From positions 1 to 64,000 of the forward strand of contig JADZFO010000002.1 in assembly GCA_020849855.1 (NCBI GenBank): 64,000 nt of DNA. Direction: 5' to 3'. Below, in pieces: positions 51,033 to 59,328 of the stretch; position 1 is the stretch's first letter, and each line of letters starts with the position of its first letter. Made by a program: the position numbers and the translations under genes. Below the pieces are notes generated by a model. It was not told the DNA's origin. It ran no database searches and saw nothing but the letters and a program-made list of their open reading frames with translations. This stretch comes from a bacterium (GTDB taxonomy: Bacteria; 4484-113; JAFGCY01).

Positions 51033-52384
51033 TCAACACACTTGTCATGATCATGGCTGGCGGCAAGGGCGAGAGGCTCTGGCCGCTGACCTCGGAGCGG
51101 GCCAAGCCCGCCGTGCCCTTTGGCGCGCGTTACCGCATTATTGATTTTGTCCTGAGCAACTTCATCAACAGCGGCTTTATGCGCATCAAGGTGCTGACCC
51201 AGTACATGAGCAACTCGCTGCTCATCCACCTGGCGCGCGGCTATAACTTCGGCTCGCTGACCGAGAACTATGTGGACGCCGTGCCGGCCCAGCTGGGCAA
51301 CGCGATGGACTGGTACCGCGGCACAGCAGATGCGATCTACCAGAACCTGGAGCTGATCCTGGACGAGGGCCCAGTGGACGTGGCGATCTTCGGCGGCGAC
51401 CACATCTACAAGATGGATGTGCGGCAGATGCTGAGTTTCCACAAGGACATGCGGGCGGCCTGCACCGTCGCCTGCCTGCCCTTCGACCGCAAGGCCGCGG
51501 CGGGCCAGTTCGGCATCATCGAGGTGGATGAGCAGTGGCGCATCATCGGTTTTGAAGAGAAGCCGGCCAACCCCAAGCCCATCCCCGGGCACCCCGACCT
51601 GGCGCTGGTGTCGATGGGCAACTACATCTTCAGGCTGCCCACCCTGCGGCGGGTGCTGCTGGAGGACCATGCCCGGGAGGATTCGTCCCACGACTTTGGC
51701 AAGGACATCATCCCGGCGATGATCAACGAGTACCCGGTCTATGCCTACAACTTCATGGATAACGAAGTGCCGGGCGAGGCAGCAGAGCAGCGCGGCTACT
51801 GGCGCGATGTCGGGACCCTGGATGCTTACTACGACGCCAGCATGGACCTGCGGGCGGTCAAGCCGCAGCTGAACCTGTACAACTACGACTGGCCGATCCG
51901 TTCCAGCCTGCTGCAGTATCCGCCCGTGAAGTTCGTCTTTGACGAGGACGGGCGGCGCGGCATGGCCGTGGACAGCGTGGTTGCCAACGGCACAATCATC
52001 TCGGGCGCCAGTGTCAGCGGCTGCGTCATCTTCAACAACAACTTCGTGCACAGTTACAGCGAGGTCAGCGACAGTATCCTGCTGCAGGGCTGCAACATCG
52101 GCCGGCACGTCCGGATGCACCGCGTGATCTGTGACAAGTATGTGACGGTCGAGGACGGCACGGTGATCGGCGAGGACCTTGAAGAGGACGCTAAGCGCTT
52201 CACGGTCACGCCCAGCGGCCTGGTGGTGATCCCGCGCGGCGTCTTCGTGCCGCGCAGCGGCCCCATGCGCAGCCTGGAGTTCACGCCGCCGCCGGGCACC
52301 ATCCGGGCCAGGGAGCACAAGAGCGGCTCGGTCCAGCTTCCCGAAGAGGAGCTGATGTTCAGGGAGGACATCAATGAAACCTGA
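51029..52384 (+). CDS. glgC: Glucose-1-phosphate adenylyltransferase (ADP-glucose pyrophosphorylase)
   Basis: 451 residues from ATG 51029. MAGGKGERLWPLTSERAKPAVPFG is the nucleotidyl and regulatory loop, WYRGTADAIYQN, FGGDHIYKMD with the metal Asp, FEEKPANPK and YWRDVGTLDAYYDA follow, and a left-handed beta-helix domain (from about 300) ends the protein. It makes ADP-glucose from ATP and glucose-1-phosphate, the committed step of glycogen synthesis. Translation is coupled to the DUF4912 gene by a 4-nt overlap and to glgA by an 11-nt overlap. Confidence 0.95.
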   Translation: MINTLVMIMAGGKGERLWPLTSERAKPAVPFGARYRIIDFVLSNFINSGFMRIKVLTQYMSNSLLIHLARGYNFGSLTENYVDAVPAQLGNAMDWYRGTADAIYQNLELILDEGPVDVAIFGGDHIYKMDVRQMLSFHKDMRAACTVACLPFDRKAAAGQFGIIEVDEQWRIIGFEEKPANPKPIPGHPDLALVSMGNYIFRLPTLRRVLLEDHAREDSSHDFGKDIIPAMINEYPVYAYNFMDNEVPGEAAEQRGYWRDVGTLDAYYDASMDLRAVKPQLNLYNYDWPIRSSLLQYPPVKFVFDEDGRRGMAVDSVVANGTIISGASVSGCVIFNNNFVHSYSEVSDSILLQGCNIGRHVRMHRVICDKYVTVEDGTVIGEDLEEDAKRFTVTPSGLVVIPRGVFVPRSGPMRSLEFTPPPGTIRAREHKSGSVQLPEEELMFREDINET

Positions 52385-53939
52385 GCAGCAGCCACGGCCG
52401 GGCAAGCGGGCGCTGCGCATCGCCTTCGCTACCTCTGAGCTGCAGCCCTTCAGCAAGAGCGGAGGGCTGGCGGACGTCTCGGCCGCGCTGCCCCGTGCGC
52501 TGGGGCGCCTGGGCCACAAGGTGCAGATCTTCACGCCGCTGTACCCCGGCGCGCGCGCAATGCTGGACGGCCTGGAGGCAGAGCACAACCGCATTGAGAT
52601 GCCGCACGGGATCTGGGTTGACGGCAGGGAGCATGCCCTGGCCTTCGCGGCCCTTGAGCTTCCGGGCTGCGAGGTGATCTTTGTCGAGAACGCCGACTAC
52701 TTCGACCGCAGCGGCTATTACCTTGGCGCCGATGGCCGGGACTATGAAGACAACGTGGCGCGCTTCAGCTTCTTCTGCCGCGCGATCCTGGAGTACTTCC
52801 TCTTCACCGGCGATGCGCCGGATGTGCTGCACTGCAACGACTGGCAGACAGCGCTGCTGCCGGTTTACCTGCGCAGCCAGTACCCCCAGGCCCTGCTGCA
52901 GCGCATCCGCTGCCTGCTGACCATCCACAACCTGGGCTATCAGGGCCTCTTCCCGGCCCAGGCAGTGGATCAGGCCGGGCTGAGCTGGGACCTCTTCCAC
53001 ATCGATGGGTTGGAGTATTACGGGCAGCTCAACCTGCTTAAGGGCGGCATCGTTTGCGCGGACGCGGTAAGCACCGTTTCCCCGAGCTATGCGCGCGAGA
53101 TCCAGAAGGAAGAGTATGGACACGGCCTGGCAGGCCTGCTGCGGGCGCAGTCCTACAAGCTCAGCGGGATTCTCAACGGGATTGACACTGAGCAGTGGAA
53201 CCCGGAGGCCGACCCGCTGCTGGTTTGCAACTACAGCGCGGCGCGGCCGGGCGGCAAGGCTGACTGTAAGCGCGCCCTGCAGACTGAGCTGGGCCTGCCG
53301 GCGCGGCGCGGCGCCATGCTGCTTGGCATGGTCAGCCGCCTTGATGTTCAAAAGGGCGTCGACCTGCTGATCGGGGCTTTTGAGCATCTGGCCCGCCTGG
53401 ACCTGCAGCTTGTTGTGCTGGGCAGCGGTGACCCGCGCCTGGAGGAAGAGCTGTCCAGGCTGGCAGAGAAGTACCCAAAGAAGGTCGCTGTGCGGCTGGG
53501 TTTCGATGAGCGCATCGCGCACCTGATCTATGCCGGCTCCGACGCCTTCCTGATGCCCAGCCGCTATGAGCCCTGTGGCCTGAGCCAGATGTATGCCCAG
53601 CGCTATGGCAGCCTGCCGGTGGTGCGCGAGACCGGCGGCCTGCGCGATACGGTGCGCAATGCCGGCAGCCGCAGCCTGGAGGCCGGCACCGCCAGCGGCT
53701 TTGTCTTCAAGAAGGCCAGCCCGGCAAGGCTGGCCGACGCCGTGCGCAAGGCGCTGGACCTGTACAAGCATAAGGGCAAGGCCTGGCAGCGCCTGCAGAA
53801 GAAGGTGATGAGCCTTGATAACTCCTGGGAAGGCAGCGCCAAGCAGTATGTGCGCCTGTACCGCCGCATGCTGCGCGCTGCAGAACAGAACGCGCATGCT
53901 GAAGGAAAAGTTGTGAACGCCGGGGCGCCGGATGCCTGA
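52374..53939 (+). CDS. glgA: Glycogen synthase (ADP-glucose type)
   Basis: 521 residues, GT5 family. FSKSGGLADVSAALPRAL holds the ADP-glucose-binding K-x-G-G-L (K28); HCNDWQTALLPVYL, VSTVSPSYAREIQ, NGIDTEQWNP, GMVSRLDVQKGVDLL and the catalytic Glu in MPSRYEPCGLSQMYAQRYG follow. It extends alpha-1,4-glucan chains from ADP-glucose. GGGAGG precedes the ATG within the end of glgC. The end overlaps the branching enzyme by 8 nt, so the three genes are translated together. Confidence 0.95.
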   Translation: MKPEQQPRPGKRALRIAFATSELQPFSKSGGLADVSAALPRALGRLGHKVQIFTPLYPGARAMLDGLEAEHNRIEMPHGIWVDGREHALAFAALELPGCEVIFVENADYFDRSGYYLGADGRDYEDNVARFSFFCRAILEYFLFTGDAPDVLHCNDWQTALLPVYLRSQYPQALLQRIRCLLTIHNLGYQGLFPAQAVDQAGLSWDLFHIDGLEYYGQLNLLKGGIVCADAVSTVSPSYAREIQKEEYGHGLAGLLRAQSYKLSGILNGIDTEQWNPEADPLLVCNYSAARPGGKADCKRALQTELGLPARRGAMLLGMVSRLDVQKGVDLLIGAFEHLARLDLQLVVLGSGDPRLEEELSRLAEKYPKKVAVRLGFDERIAHLIYAGSDAFLMPSRYEPCGLSQMYAQRYGSLPVVRETGGLRDTVRNAGSRSLEAGTASGFVFKKASPARLADAVRKALDLYKHKGKAWQRLQKKVMSLDNSWEGSAKQYVRLYRRMLRAAEQNAHAEGKVVNAGAPDA

Positions 53940-55500
53940 ACAGCACAGCTGGGGCCAGCTGGCGCTGCACCTGCACGCGCATCTGCCCTTTGTCCGGCAT
54001 CCCGAGTACAGCTCCTTTCTGGAGGAGCGCTGGTTCTTTGATGCAATCACCGATACCTATGTGCCCCTGTTGCTGCGCTTTGAGCAGCTGCATAACGAGG
54101 GCGTGCCCTTCAGGCTGAGCATGACGCTCAGCCCGACCCTGCTGAGCATGTTTGTCGACCCACTGCTGCAGGACCGCTTTGAGCGGCATCTGCAGCAGCA
54201 GATGGAACTTTGCGACCGCGAGCTGGCCCGCACCGGCAGCGACCCGGACTACAGGCCGGTGGTGGAGATGTACTCCCGCCGCCTCAGCGCAGTGGCTTAT
54301 CAGTACGGCCGCTTCGGCAGGAACCTGGCCCAGGCCTTCAGCATGCTGGCGGACTGGGGCCATCTGGAGCTTTGCACCTGCTCAGCCACGCACTGTTTCC
54401 TGCCGCACCAGCAGCTTGTCCCGCGCGCGGTCGAGCGGCAGCTGCAGGCAGCGGTGCAGACGCACGAGGCGATCCTCGGCCGCCGGCCGGATGGCATCTG
54501 GCTGCCCGAATGCGCTTACTATCCGGGCCTGGAGGAGCAGCTGCTGGATGTCGGCCTGCTGTACTTCTTCGTCGACGGCCACGCGCTGCAGCTGGGTCAG
54601 CCGCGCAGCCTGCGCGGGGTGCACAGCCATGTCTACCTGCCCAATGGCGTGGCGGCCTTCGGGCGCGACCAGGAAAGCAGCAAGCAGGTCTGGAGCGCGA
54701 AGGAAGGCTATCCCGGTGACGGCCTGTACCGCGACTTCTACCGCGATATAGGCTTTGACCTGCCGCTGGACTATGTGGCGCCTTACATCCATGACGGCCA
54801 TACGCGGATCCTGACGGGCTTCAAGTACCACGCCATCACGGGCGAGACCGAACACAAGCAGCCCTACAAGCCAGCGCTGGCCCAGGCCCGGGCGGCAGAG
54901 CATGCCGCCCACTTCGTCTGGTGCCGTGAGCAGCAGGTGGCCTGGCTGGCCGGACAGCTTGACCGGCCGCCGCTGATCGTCGCGCCCTATGACGCAGAGC
55001 TCTTCGGCCACTGGTGGTTTGAAGGGCCGGACTTCCTGTACCACGTCCTGCGCCTGAGCGCGGAGAGCAGGAGCCTGACGGCCCTGGCGGCCAAGGACTA
55101 CATGCTGGCTTATCCGCGGGCCCAGGTTGTGGTGCCCAACCCCTCTTCCTGGGGCGACGGCAGCTATTACCGCTTCTGGATCAATGCCGGCAATGAGTGG
55201 CTGGTGCCGCACATCAACGCTGCCGGCCGGCGGATGGCCGAGCTGGACCAGCAGACCGCTGGCGGGCATAACGAAAGCGGCTGGCGCGGCCGGGCGCTGC
55301 AGCAGGCCCGCCGCGAGCTGCTGCTGGCCCAGTGCAGCGACTGGCCCTTTATCCTGAGCACGGGCACATCGCCCGAGTATGCGGCCAGCCGGGTGACCCG
55401 GCACCTGGCCGACTTCTGGCACCTTGTGCAGGGCCTGAGCAGCGATGAGCAGCCCCTGCGCCTTGACGAGATTTGCAACCGCGACCACATCTTCTCCTGA
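53932..55500 (+). CDS. GH57 1,4-alpha-glucan branching enzyme
   Basis: 522 residues. It starts LALHLHAHLPFVRHPEY; GIWLPECAYYPGLEE contains the nucleophile Glu, and LIVAPYDAELFGHWWFEGPDFL the catalytic Asp. SSWGDGSYYRFWINAGN and the C-terminal helical domain are typical of the DUF1957 branch to which the Thermus branching enzyme belongs. It adds alpha-1,6 branches to glycogen; no GH13 GlgB is seen in the window. It overlaps glgA by 8 nt and is followed by pgi after 51 nt. Confidence 0.92.
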   Translation: MPEQHSWGQLALHLHAHLPFVRHPEYSSFLEERWFFDAITDTYVPLLLRFEQLHNEGVPFRLSMTLSPTLLSMFVDPLLQDRFERHLQQQMELCDRELARTGSDPDYRPVVEMYSRRLSAVAYQYGRFGRNLAQAFSMLADWGHLELCTCSATHCFLPHQQLVPRAVERQLQAAVQTHEAILGRRPDGIWLPECAYYPGLEEQLLDVGLLYFFVDGHALQLGQPRSLRGVHSHVYLPNGVAAFGRDQESSKQVWSAKEGYPGDGLYRDFYRDIGFDLPLDYVAPYIHDGHTRILTGFKYHAITGETEHKQPYKPALAQARAAEHAAHFVWCREQQVAWLAGQLDRPPLIVAPYDAELFGHWWFEGPDFLYHVLRLSAESRSLTALAAKDYMLAYPRAQVVVPNPSSWGDGSYYRFWINAGNEWLVPHINAAGRRMAELDQQTAGGHNESGWRGRALQQARRELLLAQCSDWPFILSTGTSPEYAASRVTRHLADFWHLVQGLSSDEQPLRLDEICNRDHIFS

Positions 55501-55551
55501 CGCAATGGCTGCTCAGCGGCCCGGCGTCAGCACTGCTGAGGCGAATTGACC

Positions 55552-56874
55552 ATGGACCTGCTGGATCTGAAACTGGGCAGCGAAGCGCTGCTCAATCGCC
55601 GCCTGAATGACGGCCGCAGCCTGGCTGAGGCCCTCGACGCGCTGAACAGCGCCCAGCCCGCGCTGCATGAGCGCCTGACCGCCCAGCGCGGCAAGTGGCC
55701 CCTGGGCTGGCTGGACCTGCCCTGGGGCGGGAGCTGGGTTGAGGACTGCAATGAGCAGGCCCTGCGCCTGATCGACAGCGGCTGCAGTGCGCTGCTGGTC
55801 TGCGGCATCGGCGGCTCGGCGCTTGGCACCCAGGCGGTCTACAGTGCGCTGGACCAGCCGGGCCGGCCGCTGCGCCCGCTGCTGGTGGTGGACAACGTGG
55901 ACCCCGGCCAGATCGCCCGCCTGCTGGAATGGGCCGAGCTGAAGAGCTGCGGACTGAACGTAATCTCCAAGAGCGGCGAGACCCTGGAGACCATGGCGGC
56001 TTTCTTCCATCTGCTGCAGGCAATGGAGGGCAGCGGCATGAGCAGGGAAGAGATCGCGAGCCGCGTGATCGCGACCACCGACCCCCTGCAGGGCCTGCTG
56101 CGCGAGCTGGCCGGCGCGCAGGGCTGGCAGACCCTGCCGGTGCCCGGCGACGTGGGCGGCCGCTTCTCGGTCTTCACCAGCGTCGGCCTGCTGCCGCTGG
56201 CCTTTGCCGGTGTGGACATCGAATCGCTGCTCAGTGGCGCGCGGGAGTTCCAGCAGGAAGCGCTGAAGCTGCCGCAGCCGGAAAACCCCGCCTGGCAGCT
56301 CGCGGCGCTGCATTACATCCTGCACCTGCAGGGCGGCATCTCTGCCACTGTGCAGTATGTCTATGGCGACGGGCTGGTGCTGCTGGGTGACTGGCTGCGG
56401 CAGCTCTGGGCCGAAAGCCTGGCCAAGGCGACGATGGTGGATGGCTCTGACAGCGGGGTGGGGCAGACGCCTGTGGTGGCGCGCGGCAGCACCGACCAGC
56501 ACAGCCAGAACCAGCTTTACATGGAGGGCCCGGACGACAAGCTCTATGGCTTTGTTACCGCCGGGCGTTGGGCCCATGACCCCCCGCTGGCCCTGCCGGA
56601 GCAGTTGCCTGAAAAGCTGGACTACATCCGCGGCCACAGCTTCGGCAGCCTGCTGGATGCCTGCTACTGCGGCACCCGCGACGCTCTGGTCGAGGCCGGC
56701 CGGCCGGTCTATGAGACCACCTTCCCGCAGGTTGACGCCGAAGCGCTGGGAGCCTGGATGCAGCTCTGGATGCTGGCGACGGCCTACGCCGGCCTGCTCT
56801 ACAACGTCAACCCCTTCGACCAGCCAGGGGTGGAGCGCAGCAAGGTGATTACGAGGGAGAGGCTGACACGGTAG
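55552..56874 (+). CDS. pgi: Glucose-6-phosphate isomerase
   Basis: 440 residues from ATG 55552 (GAGG 10 nt upstream); TTG 55546 is an alternative. CGIGGSALGTQAVYSAL, ISKSGETLETMAAFFHL, DVGGRFSVFTSVGLLPLAFAG and the late QNQLYMEGPDDKLYGF match the short Pgi type of thermophiles and Gram-positives. It interconverts glucose-6- and fructose-6-phosphate and supplies glucose phosphate to the upstream glycogen genes. It is the last gene of the operon. Confidence 0.93.
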   Translation: MDLLDLKLGSEALLNRRLNDGRSLAEALDALNSAQPALHERLTAQRGKWPLGWLDLPWGGSWVEDCNEQALRLIDSGCSALLVCGIGGSALGTQAVYSALDQPGRPLRPLLVVDNVDPGQIARLLEWAELKSCGLNVISKSGETLETMAAFFHLLQAMEGSGMSREEIASRVIATTDPLQGLLRELAGAQGWQTLPVPGDVGGRFSVFTSVGLLPLAFAGVDIESLLSGAREFQQEALKLPQPENPAWQLAALHYILHLQGGISATVQYVYGDGLVLLGDWLRQLWAESLAKATMVDGSDSGVGQTPVVARGSTDQHSQNQLYMEGPDDKLYGFVTAGRWAHDPPLALPEQLPEKLDYIRGHSFGSLLDACYCGTRDALVEAGRPVYETTFPQVDAEALGAWMQLWMLATAYAGLLYNVNPFDQPGVERSKVITRERLTR

Positions 56875-56959
56875 GGGCGCAAGGATGTGCGCCCGCTGAC
56901 ATGGTAGGGGCGCACGGCTGTGCGCCCGTCTTTGTAGGGTGCAGGCGTGCCTGCGCCCT
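56871..56959 (+). repeat. Three tandem GTAGGG-hairpin repeats after pgi
   Basis: Three units each open with GTAGGG and fold: GGGCGCA/TGTGCGCCC (56875-56895), GGGCGCAC/GTGCGCCC with a 4-nt loop (56908-56927), and AGGGTGCAGGC/GCCTGCGCCCT (56936-56959). They resemble dispersed extragenic palindromes and may also end the operon. The first overlaps the pgi stop. Confidence 0.75.
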
Positions 56960-57194
56960 CTTCAGCGGCGGTGCTGGTTGCAGCGCCGGACCGGATCAAT
57001 ACAGGACGCACAGTGGCAGAGGACGCAGAGTTTCGCAGAGAAACCCAGAAACTCAAGGCACCTTGCTCGCCTATCAGCACTCCGCTGTACACCAGCACTC
57101 TGCAAGACGCTCCGTGGCTCGGAGGGGCCTGGCTTGCCCAGGCCCGCGGCAAAGCCGACAGCTCGCTGCTGGACCTCGACAAACATCTGTCCAC
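56960..57194 (+). repeat. Composite repeat, left copy, downstream of the propeller gene
   Basis: No gene is supported. A CGCAGAG-rich part (57023-57050) is followed by a hairpin GGGCCTGG/CCAGGCCC within a 30-bp block (57121-57150) and a CTCGCTGC block (to 57176). The 30-bp block matches the reverse complement of 58426-58455 in 29 positions. Confidence 0.7.
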
Positions 57195-58382
57195 TCAGGG
57201 CTTGAATGCCTTCAGGTAGGTCTTCCCCCAACCGACATAGACAAGGCCGTCCGGAGCGATCACCGGTGCTGAGGTGAGGTGCTCATCGAAGCGCACGCTC
57301 CAGCGGCGGCGCTGGTTCTTGTCGAGGCAGATGAGTCTGCTGTACTTTTCGCGCTTGGTCGGGTAACGGCCAAGTTTCTTTTCAAGAATCTGAAGCCCAA
57401 CTAACCTGCTACTTTCGGGCAGATACCAGTCCGTCAGGTAGATGTTTCCTGACCTTGCGTCATATGTTGATCCGGCCAGATAGAAGAACCCTGAGCCCAC
57501 TCGCCGCTGGGCGCCTTTACCCGAATAGGCGTAAAGTGAGCCGTCCTGCACAGACTGGCACAATAGGACGTTGCCTTGAACTGCACAGCGGTAATAGCCC
57601 GAGTGATGCTTAATGGTCGTGATGCCAGTCAGAGTTCCAGTCTGTTTGCTGTCAAAGTCCAGGCAGACGCCTCCTCCCAGCTCATCAAGGACAGCAATCC
57701 AGTCCTCAAGAACGACCACTTTTACGGCGTTCGAAAGGGAATGCTGTGTTGACCACAGCAGCTCACCGCTACCTGAGATCCTCGAAACAACCTGGCTCTG
57801 CAGAGCGATACAGCTCCCATCGGGCAAGCAAGCTTTTCCAATGCGGCTATGGGCGTCCAGCTGAAGCGACCACACCGATTGGCCATTTCGGTCAACGGCC
57901 TCAAGCTTGCCGTCATCAGCGAGCAGGAGGACAGCCTGAGAATTGACACTCACTTCGGGGCTCTTTTTAATCTGCGCCTTGAACTCTCGCTCCCAAATCA
58001 GTCGTCCATCGAGGTCTCTAAGTTTGGCAATCCCTTTATCTTTATCGAGGTTATAGTAGTAGTTGCAGACTGTGTTTCCTCCAGGCCCCAAGCCTACTTT
58101 GCCCCACGGTGCGAAGTCCTCGGCAACCCACTTGATGTTCCCTTCCAAGTCAATACAGGCCGGACTGTTGTCTTCCGACGCAACCAGGTACCTCTTGTCA
58201 AACGGCTCCAATTGCCCGGTGAACTCCAGGTCTCTATATTCGGTGCCCACCTTGACTTCAATTGTCCTGACCGGTTGCATGCCAGTAACTGGGCGCAGTA
58301 CTGCCACAGTCGCCCATATAATCAGAAAGGCCAGAGAGACAGCCAACCAGTGGTAGCGGCGCAGGTACTTGAGGAAGCCCAC
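57195..58382 (-). CDS. Membrane-anchored PQQ-like beta-propeller protein
   Basis: 395 residues from GTG 58382, which lies 6 nt after TATACT. A single N-terminal membrane helix (WLAVSLAFLIIWATVAVL) anchors a beta-propeller with repeated blades: NIKWVAEDFAPWG, RLIWEREFKAQI, QSVWSLQLDA, RWSVRFDEHLTSAPVIAPDGLVYVGWG. No PQQ-enzyme catalytic residues are recognisable. It resembles BamB-like or WD-type scaffolds. The gene is AT-richer than its neighbours and flanked on both sides by inverted copies of a composite repeat. Confidence 0.72.
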   Translation of the reverse strand: MGFLKYLRRYHWLAVSLAFLIIWATVAVLRPVTGMQPVRTIEVKVGTEYRDLEFTGQLEPFDKRYLVASEDNSPACIDLEGNIKWVAEDFAPWGKVGLGPGGNTVCNYYYNLDKDKGIAKLRDLDGRLIWEREFKAQIKKSPEVSVNSQAVLLLADDGKLEAVDRNGQSVWSLQLDAHSRIGKACLPDGSCIALQSQVVSRISGSGELLWSTQHSLSNAVKVVVLEDWIAVLDELGGGVCLDFDSKQTGTLTGITTIKHHSGYYRCAVQGNVLLCQSVQDGSLYAYSGKGAQRRVGSGFFYLAGSTYDARSGNIYLTDWYLPESSRLVGLQILEKKLGRYPTKREKYSRLICLDKNQRRRWSVRFDEHLTSAPVIAPDGLVYVGWGKTYLKAFKP

Positions 58383-58388
58383 CACGCA

Positions 58389-58394
58389 AGTATA
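58389..58394 (-). promoter_or_regulatory. -10 box of the propeller gene, leaderless arrangement
   Basis: Minus-strand TATACT ends 6 nt before GTG 58382. Confidence 0.5.
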
Positions 58395-58399
58395 CGGAA

Positions 58400-58576
58400 A
58401 GTTCCGGCAGCGAGTTGCTGGTCCCGCCGCGGGCCTGGGCGAGCCAGGCCCCTCCGGCCCCTGGGGTGATGTCTCTGCGTGACTCTGCTTTCTCTGCGCC
58501 TCGGCGTCATGCCTTTGTCTTGGGGCAGGCGCACCTGCACCCTGCAAAGTTGCGGACTACAGTCCGCGCTCCCAGT
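58400..58576 (-). repeat. Composite repeat, right copy, upstream of the propeller gene
   Basis: Read on the minus strand, the order is a GCGGACTGTAGTCCGC palindrome (58561-58576 region), AGGGTGCAGG-type hairpin, CGCAGAG-rich part (58472-58500), the GGGCCTGG hairpin block (58426-58455) and CTCGCTGC. This is the same module order as on the left, but inverted. Confidence 0.65.
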
Positions 58577-58583
58577 CACGCGC

Positions 58584-58589
58584 GATAAT
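58584..58589 (+). promoter_or_regulatory. -10 box of the TIM-barrel gene, leaderless arrangement
   Basis: GATAAT ends 6 nt before ATG 58596. Confidence 0.5.
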
Positions 58590-58595
58590 CTGCGC

Positions 58596-59279
58596 ATGCT
58601 TCTCGTAGTCTCTCTCCCGCGCAACGATCTCGAGATGGCTCAGGCGGCGGCTGAGGCCGGGGCTGACGCCGTCAAGGTCCACATGAACGTGGAACACCGG
58701 GCCAGCGGGACGGTGTTTGGCGACTATGCCAGCGAGGCGCCGGTCGTGCGCAGGATCATCGACGCGCTGGACATTCCCGTCGGCCTGATGCCCGGAGCGG
58801 GGGTGGATAAGGTGCCCACTGCCGGGGAGCTGACAGAACTGGCGCACAGCGGCCTGGACTTCGTGGACATCTATGCCCATCACATGCCCCTGTGGTTTAT
58901 CGATCTGCCGCTGAAGATCGCCCTGGCGCTGCATGAGTTTGACGGGCTGGTCGAGCCGCCCTTCTACCAGACGCACTTCTTCTGGCCGCGCGGCGGCAAC
59001 CGCAACCGGATATGGATGTGCGAGGCCTCCTTCATGAAGCCGGAGGACTATGGCCAGCCCTTCACCTGGGAGGACTTCCGCCGCCTGCGCATCTTCCAGG
59101 AGTATATTGACTGCCCGATGCTGGTGCCGACGCAAAAGAAGATCACGCCACAGGACGCGCAGTGGCTGAAGCGCAGCGGCAGCGGCGGCCTGATGATCGG
59201 CTCGATTGTCGCCGGCAGCACGGCGGAGAGCATCGGCCGGGCCACGCGCGAGTATCGCCAGGCCATTGACGAAGCCTGA
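58596..59279 (+). CDS. TIM-barrel protein with C-terminal phosphate-binding motif, unknown function
   Basis: 227 residues from ATG 58596. It begins MLLVVSLPRNDLEMAQAAAEAGADAVKVHM, a first strand/helix typical of small phosphate-binding barrels, and ends SGSGGLMIGSIVAG, the glycine-rich loop that binds a phosphate. The middle (YAHHMPLWFIDLPLKIALAL, FFWPRGGNRNRIWMCEAS) is not familiar to me. It might bind a sugar or ribose phosphate. It follows the repeat block and has its own -10 box; the PEGA gene is 49 nt downstream. Confidence 0.65.
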   Translation: MLLVVSLPRNDLEMAQAAAEAGADAVKVHMNVEHRASGTVFGDYASEAPVVRRIIDALDIPVGLMPGAGVDKVPTAGELTELAHSGLDFVDIYAHHMPLWFIDLPLKIALALHEFDGLVEPPFYQTHFFWPRGGNRNRIWMCEASFMKPEDYGQPFTWEDFRRLRIFQEYIDCPMLVPTQKKITPQDAQWLKRSGSGGLMIGSIVAGSTAESIGRATREYRQAIDEA

Positions 59280-59328
59280 GCAGGCGAGGCCGCGAAGATT
59301 CCTGCGGCAATCGTCGTCCTATAACAGC

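Noticed and set aside
59320..59325. TATAAC as a leaderless -10 for the PEGA gene
   Set aside because: It ends only 3 nt before the ATG, so transcription would start inside the start codon.
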